The notes: generated from the sequence alone by a model not told the origin. A DNA stretch of 64,000 bases from MVYY01 sp012517575 (GCA_031629035.1 JAVLUG010000003.1:124001-188000), one strand, 5' to 3'. Positions 9,316-18,792 are shown, counted from the stretch's first letter. Numbers and translations are program-made.

Positions 9316-9445
9316 ATTCAAAAAAATTCATCACGGGCTTCCCATCAAAACAAACCAAATTCATAGAATCACTCGGATGCTGCTGTAAACGATTGTTTTT
9401 AATAGCCACAATTAACTAAAAATTTAATTTTAAAACCCATTTATT

Positions 9446-11047
9446 ATGAAATTCAAACATTTAAGTCTAATTTTAATTTCATTATCCTTGTTATCGCCGG
9501 CTTTTGCACAGGGAGTTAATAAACAATCAAAAACGTCTGAGATTGCTCAAAGAACTATCCGCCTCGATTGCGCTTCAGAAAAGGGACGCATGAATACCAT
9601 GTTTAAGGAGTGTATTGGTGCGGGAAGAGCTAACGAAGGGTTACGGGCCGATTGGCAGCAGCAATTAATCCTTGTGAAGAAGAAATGTGATTTCAAATAT
9701 ATTCGCATGCATGGCCTGCTATGTGATGATATGGGTGTTTACATGGAAGATAATAAGGGAAATGCCGAATACAATTTTCAATATATTGATGCATTATACG
9801 ATTTTCTACTGAGTATTGGTATTCGACCTTTTGTTGAATTGAGTTTTATGCCTTCCGCTTTGGCAAGTGGAAATGAAACTATTTTCTGGTGGAAAGGGAA
9901 TGTTACACCACCAAAGGATTACAATAAATGGGAAGATTTGATTCGTCATCTGGTTCAGCATTTTACCGAACGATATGGAACTGAGGAGGTAAAGAACTGG
10001 TATTTTGAAGTTTGGAACGAACCCAACCTGTCGCCAGGATTCTGGTCAGGAACCCAGCAGGATTATTTCAAATTATATGAATATACAGCACGGGCTGTCA
10101 AAAGTGTAAATGCTGATTATAAGGTCGGTGGCCCTGCCACTGCAGGAGCTGCATGGGTGCCCGAGATGATTTCCTATTGCAGCAAAAACAATTTACCTCT
10201 CGATTTTATCAGTACCCATTCCTATGGCGTAAAGCAAGGGTATCTTGATGAATATGGGAATTTGGGGACAATTTTGAGCAAGGATCCTATGAGCGTAAGT
10301 GGTGATGTGCTGAATTCTCGCAAACAGATTGCAGAATCCGCCATGCCTAACCTGGAATTGCACTACACCGAATGGAGTGCTTCTTATACTCCTGCCGATC
10401 CCATTCACGATTCCTATCATGAGGCAGCTTATATTCTTGAAAAGCTGAAACAGGTAGGTGATGCAGCTAATTCCATGTCTTATTGGGTTTTTACCGATAT
10501 TTTTGAAGAAGCCGGCCCTCGATTTACTCCATTTCATGGCGGTTTTGGTTTAATTACTATTCAGGGAATCAATAAACCTGCTTTTTATGCTTATGAATAT
10601 TTAAATAAACTCGGAAAAACAGAATTGATGAATACTGATAATCGCTCGTGGGCATGCAAAAACGATGATGGCAGTGTCCAACTACTTTTCTGGGATTTCA
10701 CCAATACGCATCCTGGCGATTCGGTAAATAATCAGGAATACTATATCAGAGATTTACCTTCGAAGTCGAAAGGAAAAGTTAAAGTTGAAATCTCGCAAAT
10801 GTCAGCAGGGCAGTATATCCTTGAGATATACAAGGTGGGTTATCGTTTCAATGATGCTTACACAACCTATCTCGACATGGGAAAGCCTCATCAGCTTAGC
10901 CGAGAACAGGTAAATGAAATTAAAAAGCTAAATGATGGTGCCCCAATTTCAACGGAAATTATTAATATTAAAGAAAATACTACTTTTTCCAAAATTTTAG
11001 ACCTGAATGAAAATGATGTGTTCCTATTAAATTTGGTGAAAAAATAG
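9446..11047 (+). CDS. GH39 glycoside hydrolase, probable beta-xylosidase
   Basis: This 533-residue protein has a cleavable signal (MKFKHLSLILISLSLLSPAFAQ), so it is periplasmic or secreted. The (beta/alpha)8 domain carries the GH39 pair: acid/base Glu192 in FEVWNEPNLSPGFW and nucleophile Glu309 in LELHYTEWSASYTP. The stretch IRMHGLLCDDMGVY near residue 86 is also typical of GH39 beta-xylosidases. A small beta-sandwich forms the C-terminus. GH39 members release xylose from xylo-oligosaccharides; a few act on other sugars, so substrate is a family inference. It begins a three-gene hydrolase run with two GH3 genes. Its leader contains a terminator-like hairpin, which suggests conditional transcription. 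Confidence 0.88.
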   Translation: MKFKHLSLILISLSLLSPAFAQGVNKQSKTSEIAQRTIRLDCASEKGRMNTMFKECIGAGRANEGLRADWQQQLILVKKKCDFKYIRMHGLLCDDMGVYMEDNKGNAEYNFQYIDALYDFLLSIGIRPFVELSFMPSALASGNETIFWWKGNVTPPKDYNKWEDLIRHLVQHFTERYGTEEVKNWYFEVWNEPNLSPGFWSGTQQDYFKLYEYTARAVKSVNADYKVGGPATAGAAWVPEMISYCSKNNLPLDFISTHSYGVKQGYLDEYGNLGTILSKDPMSVSGDVLNSRKQIAESAMPNLELHYTEWSASYTPADPIHDSYHEAAYILEKLKQVGDAANSMSYWVFTDIFEEAGPRFTPFHGGFGLITIQGINKPAFYAYEYLNKLGKTELMNTDNRSWACKNDDGSVQLLFWDFTNTHPGDSVNNQEYYIRDLPSKSKGKVKVEISQMSAGQYILEIYKVGYRFNDAYTTYLDMGKPHQLSREQVNEIKKLNDGAPISTEIINIKENTTFSKILDLNENDVFLLNLVKK

Positions 11048-11079
11048 TTTTTATTGAATTTATAATCATTTTTTAAGCC

Positions 11080-13212
11080 ATGAAGAAAAAATTATTTTTC
11101 TATTTCTTTTGCTCACTTTTTATGAGTGAGATTTTTGCACAAAAAATCTATCCATTTCAAAATCCAAAAATGGATGACGAGAAAAGAATTGATAATCTGA
11201 TTTCTTTGCTCACCATAGAAGAAAAAATCAATTGTTTGAGTACCAATCTCACTATTCCCAGGCTGGGAATTCGCAGCAGTGGAAACAGTGAAGGTTTGCA
11301 TGGTTTAACGCAAGGTGGTCCAGGGTTCAATCGTTTGCCTGTAACACCAACCACTCAATTTCCACAAGCAATCGGTCTGGCTCAAATGTGGGATGAAGAA
11401 TTGTTGAGTCAAGTTACTGCTCAGCAGGCTTATGAGGCACGCTATATTTACCAGAGTCCGAAATACTATCGTGCAGGTTTGGTTGTGTGGGGACCAAATG
11501 CCGACATGGGACGCGATCCACGCTGGGGCAGAACGGAAGAGTGCTATGGTGAAGATCCTTTCTTGACTTCCCGTCTGGTAACTGCCTTTGTAAAAGGAAT
11601 GCAGGGCGATAATCCCCGTTACTGGATGGTGGCATCATTGATGAAACATTTTCTTTCGAACAGTAACGAAAACGGACGAACATTTACTTCTTCCAATTAT
11701 GATGAAGTTCTTTTCAGAGATTATTATTCCTATCCTTTCTTTAAAGGTGTTATAGAAGGTGGTTCGCGTGCTTTTATGGCTGCCTACAATGCATATAACG
11801 GAATTCCCTGTGCAGTTCATCCAATTTTGAAAAATGTTACCATTAAAGAATGGGGACAAAATGGCATTATTTCTACCGATGGAGGAGGCTTAAGAACGCT
11901 GGTAACCGATCACAAATATTTCAATACACTTGAAGAAGCAGCAGCTGCATGTATTCATGCAGGTATCAATATGTTTCTGGACGACTACAAAGAAGCCGTC
12001 AAAAATGTTTTAAAGCATCAACTGATTGCCGAAAAAGATATTGATGCTGTGATTCGTGGAAGATTCAGAGTTTTATTGCGATTGGGACTGCTTGACAATG
12101 GTTCACCTTACAATGCCATTGGTGTAAATGACACGATTGATCCGTGGACTAAGCCAGAGACAAAAGCATTGGTTCGAAAAGTTACTTCAAAATCTATTGT
12201 ACTTTTAAAAAATGAGAGAGAACTTCTTCCTTTGGATAAAAATCAAATCCGATCTGTTGCCTTGATTGGACCTTATGCCGATAAAGTTTTGCAGGATTGG
12301 TATGGAGGAGAATATTCCTATCAGGTTTCCATTTTGGACGGGCTCAAAAATGCGTTGGGAGACAAGGTAAAAATAAACTTTGCAAAAAGCAACAAAATTG
12401 ATTCCGCTGTGATAGCAGCTCACAACAGTGATGTAGCCATTGTGTGCATTGGTAATCATCCTACCGGGAATGCAGGCTGGGAAAAAGCACCCGTTGCAAG
12501 CGACGGAAAAGAAGCTGTTGATCGTCAGGCAATCAGTTTGGAACTGGAAGATTTGGCAAAAGTTGTTTATCAGGCAAATCCCAGAACAATTTTAGTGCTG
12601 ACCAGCAGTTTCCCTTTTGCCATTAACTGGTCGCAGGAGCATTTACCAGCCATTCTTCAGGTAACGCACAGCAGTCAGGAATTGGGTAATGGTGTGGCAG
12701 ATGTTTTGTTTGGTAATGTAAATCCGGCCGGACGTTTAGTACAAACCTGGCCTCGTTCCATTGATGATTTACCGCCCATGCTGGATTATGATCTCCATCA
12801 TGGCAGAACATACATGTACACAAGCAAAACGCCGCTTTATCCTTTTGGATTTGGTTTGAGTTACACTCAATTTCGTTATAATAATCTGCGATTGAGTAAA
12901 AATACTCTTCATCAAAACGAAAAAACGGAAGTTTTAATCGATGTAACCAATATAGGTAAAAGAGATGGAGAAGAAGTGGTGCAAATATATGTCAAAGGAA
13001 AAGATGGAGTTCAAAGATTAAAAGCTTTCAAGCGAGCAACTGTTGAATGTGGCAAAACGGTTACTTTTTCTCTTGATTTATGGGGAAAAGATCTTGCACA
13101 ATGGGACAAAGATGCCGGTTGTTTTACACTTCAACCCGGAGAATTGGAAATAATGGCCGGAGCTTCTTCCGCTGATATAAGACTGAGAACAAAATTGAAC
13201 ATTACAAAATAA
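11080..13212 (+). CDS. GH3 glycoside hydrolase, beta-xylosidase/beta-glucosidase type
   Basis: This 710-residue protein has a signal peptide (to about residue 20, EIFAQ). The order is GH3 N-terminal barrel, GH3 C-terminal alpha/beta sandwich, then a fibronectin-III-like domain (from about 600, NIGKRDGEEVVQIYV). The nucleophile is Asp267 in ISTDGGG; the binding motif KHF is at 189-191, and WGPNADMGRDPRWGR with EECYGEDPFL is typical of xylosidase-like GH3 proteins. The STDGGG context differs from the SDW of most beta-glucosidases and points to xylosidase or a related branch. It starts 32 bp after the GH39 stop, so co-transcription and joint action on xylo-oligosaccharides are likely. Confidence 0.88.
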   Translation: MKKKLFFYFFCSLFMSEIFAQKIYPFQNPKMDDEKRIDNLISLLTIEEKINCLSTNLTIPRLGIRSSGNSEGLHGLTQGGPGFNRLPVTPTTQFPQAIGLAQMWDEELLSQVTAQQAYEARYIYQSPKYYRAGLVVWGPNADMGRDPRWGRTEECYGEDPFLTSRLVTAFVKGMQGDNPRYWMVASLMKHFLSNSNENGRTFTSSNYDEVLFRDYYSYPFFKGVIEGGSRAFMAAYNAYNGIPCAVHPILKNVTIKEWGQNGIISTDGGGLRTLVTDHKYFNTLEEAAAACIHAGINMFLDDYKEAVKNVLKHQLIAEKDIDAVIRGRFRVLLRLGLLDNGSPYNAIGVNDTIDPWTKPETKALVRKVTSKSIVLLKNERELLPLDKNQIRSVALIGPYADKVLQDWYGGEYSYQVSILDGLKNALGDKVKINFAKSNKIDSAVIAAHNSDVAIVCIGNHPTGNAGWEKAPVASDGKEAVDRQAISLELEDLAKVVYQANPRTILVLTSSFPFAINWSQEHLPAILQVTHSSQELGNGVADVLFGNVNPAGRLVQTWPRSIDDLPPMLDYDLHHGRTYMYTSKTPLYPFGFGLSYTQFRYNNLRLSKNTLHQNEKTEVLIDVTNIGKRDGEEVVQIYVKGKDGVQRLKAFKRATVECGKTVTFSLDLWGKDLAQWDKDAGCFTLQPGELEIMAGASSADIRLRTKLNITK

Positions 13213-13289
13213 TCAGAATAAAGAAACTTTTCTGTTTCCCTTATTCCACTAAAACAAAACGACATTTCGCCGAATTTGAAATATTTATC

Positions 13290-13297
13290 TAAATTTG
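13290..13297 (+). promoter_or_regulatory. Candidate -7 box for second GH3 gene
   Basis: TAAATTTG matches TAnnTTTG exactly and lies 42 bp before the chosen start at 13339. A TTTG is at 13275-13278, but the 11-nt spacing is shorter than normal. If used, it excludes the longer open-frame start at 13276. Confidence 0.4.
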
Positions 13298-13338
13298 TAG
13301 AGCAGAAAAAATACAAACCAAAAAATATTAATGTAAAA

Positions 13339-15525
13339 ATGAACAGGAGAATTTTAAAAATTGCTGCGCTGTCATTGTTAATGATTGGCACTGTGCAGAT
13401 ACAAGCTCAGAAATCTATTTCGAAAGAAGAGATTCAGGAACAAAAAATTCAGCAGTTAATTAAAAAAATGACATTGCAGGAGAAAATAGGACTTCTGCAT
13501 GGAAATTCCAAGTTTTACGTTTCCGGAATAAAACGTTTAGGTATTCCAGAATGGGCTTTATCCGATGGTCCGCATGGCGTTCGGGCAGAAATGAATCGAC
13601 ACGACTGGAATTATGCTGGCTGGACAAATGATTCGTCAACCTGCTTCCCTCCGGGAACGGCTTTAGCTGCTTCATGGAATCCAAATCTGTCTTATGAACG
13701 GGGATTGGTGTTGGGAGAAGAAGCTCGTTATCGTAAAAAAGACGTGTTGCTGGGACCGGGAATTAACATCATTCGTACACCGCTGTGTGGACGAAATTTT
13801 GAATACCTGAGCGAAGATCCGTTCTTAATTTCTGCAATGGCTGTTCCTTATATCAAAGCACTGCAATCGAAAGATGTGGCAGCCAGTGTTAAACATTATT
13901 TGGCAAACAATCAGGAAGATCATCGAACTACTGTTGATGTAACCATGAGTGAGCGAGCACTGCGAGAAATTTATCTTCCAGGATTCAAAGCAGCCGTAAC
14001 CGAAGGTAGTTCTTACACTGTGATGACAGCTTACAACAAATTTCGAGGCGACTGGTGTTCTGAAAACGAATATCTCGATAAGGAAATTTTGCGAAAGGAA
14101 CTTGGATTTAAAGGAGTATTGATGAGCGACTGGGGTGGAACACACAGTACGGTAAAAGCTGCTCTGGCAGGACTTGATCTGGAAATGGGAACGGACATAA
14201 AGGATTATAACGAATGGTATTTTGCCAATCCTTTGATAAAAGCTGTTCAGGAAGGAAAAGTTCCCATGTCAGTAATTGATGAAAAAGTAGCCAATATATT
14301 GCGTGTAATGATGAAAACAAAAGTGCTTGACAGTAAAACCCGTGAGAAAGGCAGCATGAATACGCCGGAACATCAAAAAGCTGCTTACAACTCTGCGGCA
14401 GAAGCTGCAGTATTACTGCAAAACAATGGAAATTTGCTTCCGCTCGATTTTTCAAAAATAAAATCAATTGCTGTGATTGGTGATAATGCTACCCGCAAAC
14501 ATTGTGGCGGAGGCTTGAGTTCTGAAATTAAAACTCTTTATGAAATTACACCTTTGGAAGCGTTGACTCATAAATTTGGGAAAAATGTTACCATTAACTT
14601 TGCTCAGGGTTATGAAAAACAATCAACTTTTCAGGAAGGAGGAAGCATTGGACAATCAAATACCGATAAAGTTGACTGGAAACTAATAGACGAAGCAGTG
14701 GCAGTCGCCAAAAAATCGGATGTTGCTATTGTTTTTGGAGGATTGAATCATGATTTTGATACCGAATCGTACGATAAACCACACATGCGTTTGCCTTATG
14801 GACAGGTAACACTCATTCAGGAAATTGCAAAGGCAAATCCTAACACCGTAGTAGTTATTATTGCCGGTTCTCCGGTTGAACTGGCCGGTATTGTCCATCG
14901 TGTTCCGGCTATTTTGTGGGCATGGTATGGAGGAATGGAAGCCGGCAATGCTGTAGTTGACGTGCTCAGCGGAAAAGTTAATCCTTCGGGAAAAATGCCA
15001 TTTACTTTACCGGTTTCGCTGGAACAATCTCCGGCTCATGCGTTGGGAAATTATCCCGGTCGCGATTTAAAAGTAAATTATGAAGAAGATATTCTGGTAG
15101 GATATCGTTGGTTTGATACAAAAAATATTGTGCCGCAATTTCCTTTTGGATACGGTTTGTCTTATACTACTTTTAATTTGGATAACCTTTCAACCGACAA
15201 GAAAGTGTATGGGAAAGATGATATTATTCATGTAAAATTTACGGTTACCAACACCGGTTCGCGTTATGGTGCAGAAGTGGCTCAAATTTATGTGAGCGAT
15301 CCGGTTTGTTCGGTACTGCGTCCGACAAAGGAATTAAAAGCTTTTGAAAAGGTATTTTTGCAACCGGGAGAATCAAAAAATATTGAACTGTCTATAAAAG
15401 TTGCCGATTTGTCTTTTTATGATGAAACGAAAAAAGGATGGATAGTTGAACCGGGAGAATTTATTCTGCAACTGGGAAATTCTTCGCGATATATTTCAAA
15501 AACATTGACCATCAACGTACAATAA
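13339..15525 (+). CDS. GH3 beta-glucosidase
   Basis: The start at 13339 (MNRRILKIAALSLLMIGTVQIQAQ) gives a proper signal peptide; an upstream in-frame ATG at 13276 would bury it behind 21 residues. The 728-residue protein has the full GH3 layout: N-terminal barrel with nucleophile Asp264 in GVLMSDWGGTHS and KHY at 185-187, an alpha/beta sandwich, and a C-terminal fibronectin-III-like domain (from about 630, NTGSRYGAEVAQIYV). LSDGPHGVR near residue 75 and LGPGINIIRTPLCGRNFEY near 138 are the usual substrate-site motifs of beta-glucosidases. It likely removes terminal glucose from oligosaccharides in the periplasm. It is the last of the plus-strand hydrolase genes and faces GH51 across a shared hairpin. 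Confidence 0.9.
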   Translation: MNRRILKIAALSLLMIGTVQIQAQKSISKEEIQEQKIQQLIKKMTLQEKIGLLHGNSKFYVSGIKRLGIPEWALSDGPHGVRAEMNRHDWNYAGWTNDSSTCFPPGTALAASWNPNLSYERGLVLGEEARYRKKDVLLGPGINIIRTPLCGRNFEYLSEDPFLISAMAVPYIKALQSKDVAASVKHYLANNQEDHRTTVDVTMSERALREIYLPGFKAAVTEGSSYTVMTAYNKFRGDWCSENEYLDKEILRKELGFKGVLMSDWGGTHSTVKAALAGLDLEMGTDIKDYNEWYFANPLIKAVQEGKVPMSVIDEKVANILRVMMKTKVLDSKTREKGSMNTPEHQKAAYNSAAEAAVLLQNNGNLLPLDFSKIKSIAVIGDNATRKHCGGGLSSEIKTLYEITPLEALTHKFGKNVTINFAQGYEKQSTFQEGGSIGQSNTDKVDWKLIDEAVAVAKKSDVAIVFGGLNHDFDTESYDKPHMRLPYGQVTLIQEIAKANPNTVVVIIAGSPVELAGIVHRVPAILWAWYGGMEAGNAVVDVLSGKVNPSGKMPFTLPVSLEQSPAHALGNYPGRDLKVNYEEDILVGYRWFDTKNIVPQFPFGYGLSYTTFNLDNLSTDKKVYGKDDIIHVKFTVTNTGSRYGAEVAQIYVSDPVCSVLRPTKELKAFEKVFLQPGESKNIELSIKVADLSFYDETKKGWIVEPGEFILQLGNSSRYISKTLTINVQ

Positions 15526-15555
15526 AACCATTTTTTCAAATAAAGAATAAAAATT

Positions 15556-15589
15556 ACAGGGAACTTATTTCTGATTCTAAGTTCCCTGT
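15556..15589. terminator. Bidirectional terminator between GH3 and GH51 genes
   Basis: A perfect 12-bp inverted repeat, ACAGGGAACTTA (15556-15567) and TAAGTTCCCTGT (15578-15589), has a 10-nt loop. It is flanked by TTATTTTTATTT on the plus side and TAATTTTTATTC on the minus side. It sits 30 bp after the GH3 stop and 6 bp after the GH51 stop, serving both convergent genes. Confidence 0.85.
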
Positions 15590-15595
15590 TTATTT

Positions 15596-17140
15596 TTATT
15601 TGAGCTCCAGTGTTACAATGGATTTTGCAGGAAGATTAATCGTTAGTGTATTTTCATTCAAAATCTTTGCTCCATTAAAAACTTTCGGAGAAACGATATT
15701 TGGTCTATCAAAAGTATTGTGATCAGTCAAATTGTTAGAAGTCAGTATCTCTCCCGATACTTTTTTGCCTTTTAAACCGGACAATTCGATGACAATTTCC
15801 TGATTATTTTGGGTATCTACATTTGAAAGTGAGATGTGAATCACACCATCTTTATTGCGCGATACTGTAGCACTAATGGATGGAACAACGCGATTGTCGG
15901 AAATTTTCTTTTTGTTGCATATCAAATCGAAAGGCAAATATTCGGCATCCTGATGTACCTTATACATGCGAAAAACATGATAAGTCGGGGTTAATGCCAT
16001 TTCTCCATTATCTCCGGTCAAAATCATGGCTTGCAACACGTTTACCATTTGCGCAATGTTTGCCATCACAATTCTATCGGTATATTTGTGAAAAATATCC
16101 AGTGTAAGAGAAGCAACAAAAGCATCCCGCATCGTATTCTGCTGATAAAGATGTCCACGAACTGTTCCGGGTTCTTCATCCCACCATGTGCCCCATTCGT
16201 CAACCAATAAACCGATTCTTTTTTGTGGATCATACTTATCCATGATGGCCATGTGTCTTTTCAATACATCTTCAATTTCTAAAGCTTTTGCAAGGGTTTG
16301 ATAAAAATCGTCTTCACCAAACCGGGTTGCCGCACCTTTACTTCCATCCCAGCCTTTCACCGTGTAATAATGCAACGAAAGGCCATCCATGTAGCGACCG
16401 GCATTTTTCATCAACGTTTCCGTCCAGTTGTAGTCGTAATCACTGGCTCCACTGGCTACTTTATAAAGCCGATTTTCTCCGTAATTGCGACAATAAGTTT
16501 GATAACGCCTGAAAACATTGGCATAGTAATCAGGTGTCATATTTCCGCCGCAACCCCAACTTTCATTTCCAACGCCAACAAATTTCACTTTCCACGGTTT
16601 ATCTCGTCCGTTTTTTTGCCGAAGTTGGGTCATTTCCGAAGTTGCATCCGAAGTCATGTATTCCACCCATTTTGCTAATTCTTCCACTGTTCCACTTCCA
16701 ACATTTCCACTGATATAAGGTTCACAACCAAGCATTTCGCAAAGATTCAGGAATTCATGTGTACCAAAACTGTTGTCTTCAACAGTTCCTCCCCAGTTAT
16801 TATTCACAAGTTTCGGACGCTGTTCCTGTGCCCCAATTCCATCCATCCAATGGTATTCATCGGCAAAACAGCCACCTGGCCAACGTATAACCGGAACCTG
16901 AAGTTCTTTTATTGCTTCAAACACATCCTTGCGATAACCATTGATATTGGGAATGGATGAATTTTTTCCAACCCAAATACCTCCATAAATACATCTTCCC
17001 AAATGTTCGGCAAACTGCCCGTAGATTTCTTTCGGAATGATGTGTTCACTTTTTTCGGGATAAATTCGTATGATTGATTTCTGTTGTGAAAAAATTGTAG
17101 CAGAAATCATCAAAAATGGAATAATGATACTTTTTTTCAT
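15596..17140 (-). CDS. GH51 alpha-L-arabinofuranosidase
   Basis: This 514-residue protein matches the usual length of bacterial GH51 enzymes. It has a signal peptide (MKKSIIIPFLMISATIFSQ), unlike many cytoplasmic GH51 members. The barrel shows IYGQFAEHLGRCIYGGIWVG (about 39-58), VIRWPGGCFADEYHW (84-98), acid/base Glu193 in GVGNESWGCGG and nucleophile Glu315 in LLVDEWGTWWDEE. A C-terminal beta-sandwich follows. It removes L-arabinofuranose side chains from arabinoxylan or arabinan, which fits the convergent GH39/GH3 set. It is a single gene transcribed toward the shared terminator; I see no clear -7 box upstream. Confidence 0.95.
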   Translation of the reverse strand: MKKSIIIPFLMISATIFSQQKSIIRIYPEKSEHIIPKEIYGQFAEHLGRCIYGGIWVGKNSSIPNINGYRKDVFEAIKELQVPVIRWPGGCFADEYHWMDGIGAQEQRPKLVNNNWGGTVEDNSFGTHEFLNLCEMLGCEPYISGNVGSGTVEELAKWVEYMTSDATSEMTQLRQKNGRDKPWKVKFVGVGNESWGCGGNMTPDYYANVFRRYQTYCRNYGENRLYKVASGASDYDYNWTETLMKNAGRYMDGLSLHYYTVKGWDGSKGAATRFGEDDFYQTLAKALEIEDVLKRHMAIMDKYDPQKRIGLLVDEWGTWWDEEPGTVRGHLYQQNTMRDAFVASLTLDIFHKYTDRIVMANIAQMVNVLQAMILTGDNGEMALTPTYHVFRMYKVHQDAEYLPFDLICNKKKISDNRVVPSISATVSRNKDGVIHISLSNVDTQNNQEIVIELSGLKGKKVSGEILTSNNLTDHNTFDRPNIVSPKVFNGAKILNENTLTINLPAKSIVTLELK

Positions 17141-17215
17141 GATGTATTAGCTTTATAAATCGTTTCAATATAATTTGCGAAAAAATTCCACGTCAGTTTG
17201 TTTCAAAAACAAAAA

Positions 17216-17665
17216 CTACTCTTCTTTCAGTATTTTGAAAAATTCCTGATACATTCTTCCATCGGTGAAGAAATTCAGTCGTTTTAACATGCCGGCCGAT
17301 GTTTTGTATCCGTAAGCCAAAATGCCGGTAACTCCCTCTGCGCGACAAATTTTTTCAAATTCAAGATAAAGTTTTATACCGATAATGCTGTTTTGAAATT
17401 CCTTTTTTACAGCACAAAACCAAATCATTACCGCCCCGCTCACCATTTTTTCTCCACTGATAAATCCTTTTATCATACCTTCACTCTCGTAAACCAGCGT
17501 CAAACATCGTTCATTTTCAACCAACTGCATCAGCCACGAACGATCATAGGGCAAATTTTCGTCGTATTTGAATGGTTCCATATCCAAAATATGGTGAATG
17601 GCATCCACATCTTCAATGCGGGCACGACGAACAAAATTAATTTTATCGACACTTTCTGTAACCAT
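17216..17665 (-). CDS. GNAT-family N-acetyltransferase
   Basis: I chose the ATG at 17665 (MVTESVDKINFVRRARIEDVD), giving 149 residues; the longer frame would overlap the upstream gene by about 50 bp and lacks a family-like start. The pattern is that of a GNAT fold: FVRRARIEDVDAIHHIL as first strand and helix, LTLVYESEGMIKGFISGEKMV, then IWFCAVKKEFQNSIIGIKLYLEFEK where the acetyl-CoA loop lies (the classic Q/RxxGxG/A is degenerate). It starts 11 bp after the acyltransferase stop, so the pair is one transcription unit. The substrate is unknown. Confidence 0.65.
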   Translation of the reverse strand: MVTESVDKINFVRRARIEDVDAIHHILDMEPFKYDENLPYDRSWLMQLVENERCLTLVYESEGMIKGFISGEKMVSGAVMIWFCAVKKEFQNSIIGIKLYLEFEKICRAEGVTGILAYGYKTSAGMLKRLNFFTDGRMYQEFFKILKEE

Positions 17666-17676
17666 AATTGATTTTT

Positions 17677-18504
17677 TTAAAATTCTTCGGACAAAGCATA
17701 AACTTTTTCTTTCATCCATTGCGCCCATTCGCTGTAATTTTTAGAACGGTCGAAAGTTTGCCATGAAACCGGCTCGCCTATAACCAGCGAAAAACCTTTG
17801 CCTTTTTGTTTGAACATTTCGTCCGCCAAATACAGCATTTCCACGTTGAACTTAATATGAAGGAATTTTCTCAGATTCGCCAGGTTGTAAAAGAAGTTTG
17901 AATTTTTCCCGTCAAAATAAATCGGGACAATATCACGCTGATGCTGAATGGCTTTAACAATGAAATTCTTGTTCCACGCCTCATCTTGAATTTTCCCATT
18001 GGTTTTTCGGCTGCATTTTCCTGCCGGGTAAGTAATCAGATGATCATCGGAACGAAAAAAATCGTTTAATTCGCGAACATGATTCTTCCCCTGCGAGCCC
18101 ACTTTGTTGACCGGAATAAACAAATCCTTCAATGGCTCGATAAACATCAACATATCATTGGCCATAAATCGAATTTTCCCGTCATATTCTCTGCCCAGCA
18201 CACTGCCGGTCATTATGGCATCCATTCCTCCCAACGGATGATTACCGGCAAAAATATAAAGTTTATCGTCATGAGGCAAGTTTTCCCTGTTTTTGATGGA
18301 AACGTTCACCTGAAAATATTTTACTGCACTTTCAAGAAAATCGACATTTTTTTGATGCGAATAGGTGGTCAGCAACTCATTGATTTCCTTTTCGTGAACA
18401 ATTTTACGCAAATAACGCACAAAAAAACCGGGTATAAAAGAATTCGGTGCTTTCTCCTTGAGAACTTTTTCTATATCGATCAAAAAATCCGGTTTACTGT
18501 TCAT
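17677..18504 (-). CDS. 1-acyl-glycerol-3-phosphate acyltransferase-like / lysophospholipid acyltransferase (PlsC fold)
   Basis: The start at 18504 (MNSKPDFLIDIEKVLKEK) gives 275 residues; a full -7 box (reverse of 18531-18538) overlaps the longer start at 18531 and makes that start unlikely. The PlsC-type motifs are IFAGNHPLGGMDAI (catalytic His), FMANDMLMFIEPLKDLFIPVNK, and LITYPAGKCSRK in place of FPEGTRS. This NHPLGG version is common in Bacteroidota acyltransferases related to ornithine-lipid or phosphatidate synthesis. It probably transfers an acyl chain at the inner membrane; the exact acceptor is not readable. A GNAT gene follows directly. Confidence 0.78.
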   Translation of the reverse strand: MNSKPDFLIDIEKVLKEKAPNSFIPGFFVRYLRKIVHEKEINELLTTYSHQKNVDFLESAVKYFQVNVSIKNRENLPHDDKLYIFAGNHPLGGMDAIMTGSVLGREYDGKIRFMANDMLMFIEPLKDLFIPVNKVGSQGKNHVRELNDFFRSDDHLITYPAGKCSRKTNGKIQDEAWNKNFIVKAIQHQRDIVPIYFDGKNSNFFYNLANLRKFLHIKFNVEMLYLADEMFKQKGKGFSLVIGEPVSWQTFDRSKNYSEWAQWMKEKVYALSEEF

Positions 18505-18530
18505 GAAAATCATTTGACGTGGTTTTGTCA

Positions 18531-18538
18531 CAAAAGTA
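18531..18538 (-). promoter_or_regulatory. Candidate -7 box for acyltransferase-GNAT unit
   Basis: The minus strand reads TACTTTTG, an exact TAnnTTTG match, 27 bp upstream of the start at 18504. No good -33 element is at the normal spacing. Confidence 0.4.
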
Positions 18539-18775
18539 CAACAATTTGGAAATTCCCTGTTTCGATAGCATTAATTTTTTCGGTTACGAGTTATCAACAT
18601 TTTTAATAATCTCAATATTTTTCACCACTCTCCCTCCCAAAAAAATATTAGAATCTTCAAACTATTTATTACCAACGATTTATAAAAATTTTTCTGACTT
18701 TCCGGCTGTTGATATTTTGTTGAAAAGTAGTTGAAAACAAACCAAAAAATATGAAAAAATTGTTTATAACTTTTT

Positions 18776-18792
18776 TGTGGGGGAATGTGGGG
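18776..18792 (+). promoter_or_regulatory. Candidate MraZ operator: two TGTGGGG repeats
   Basis: TGTGGGG occurs at 18776-18782 and again at 18786-18792, exactly 10 bp apart, one helical turn. MraZ is known to bind upstream of its own gene to direct repeats with a TGGG core at 10-bp spacing. The repeats lie 48-65 bp before mraZ; a -7-like TATTTTTA follows at 18810-18817. Autorepression of the dcw operon is the expected role. Confidence 0.65.

Larger units (their letters stand above)
8836..9445. other. 610-bp divergent regulatory region between fructan PUL and GH39 operon
   Basis: This AT-rich region has no convincing gene; its short open frames do not look like proteins I know. It contains a minus-strand -7-like box (TAATTTTG, reverse of 8916-8923) suited to susC, with no good -33 partner. 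A plus-strand TATTTTTG is at 8969-8976. A hairpin followed by a T run lies at 9272-9315. A well-formed GGAGGAG ribosome-binding-like sequence with ATG near 9080 opens only a 15-codon frame. Confidence 0.6.

Noticed and set aside
9031..9419. Short open frames on both strands in the GH39/susC gap, one with a good GGAGGAG site before an ATG near 9080
   Set aside because: The frame after the good ribosome site stops after 15 codons, and the longer ones overlap the terminator-like hairpin and lack protein-like composition. A decayed gene is possible but not shown.
13276..13338. Upstream ATG for the second plus-strand GH3 gene
   Set aside because: It would place 21 charged residues before a clear signal peptide and overlaps a -7 box match at 13290-13297.
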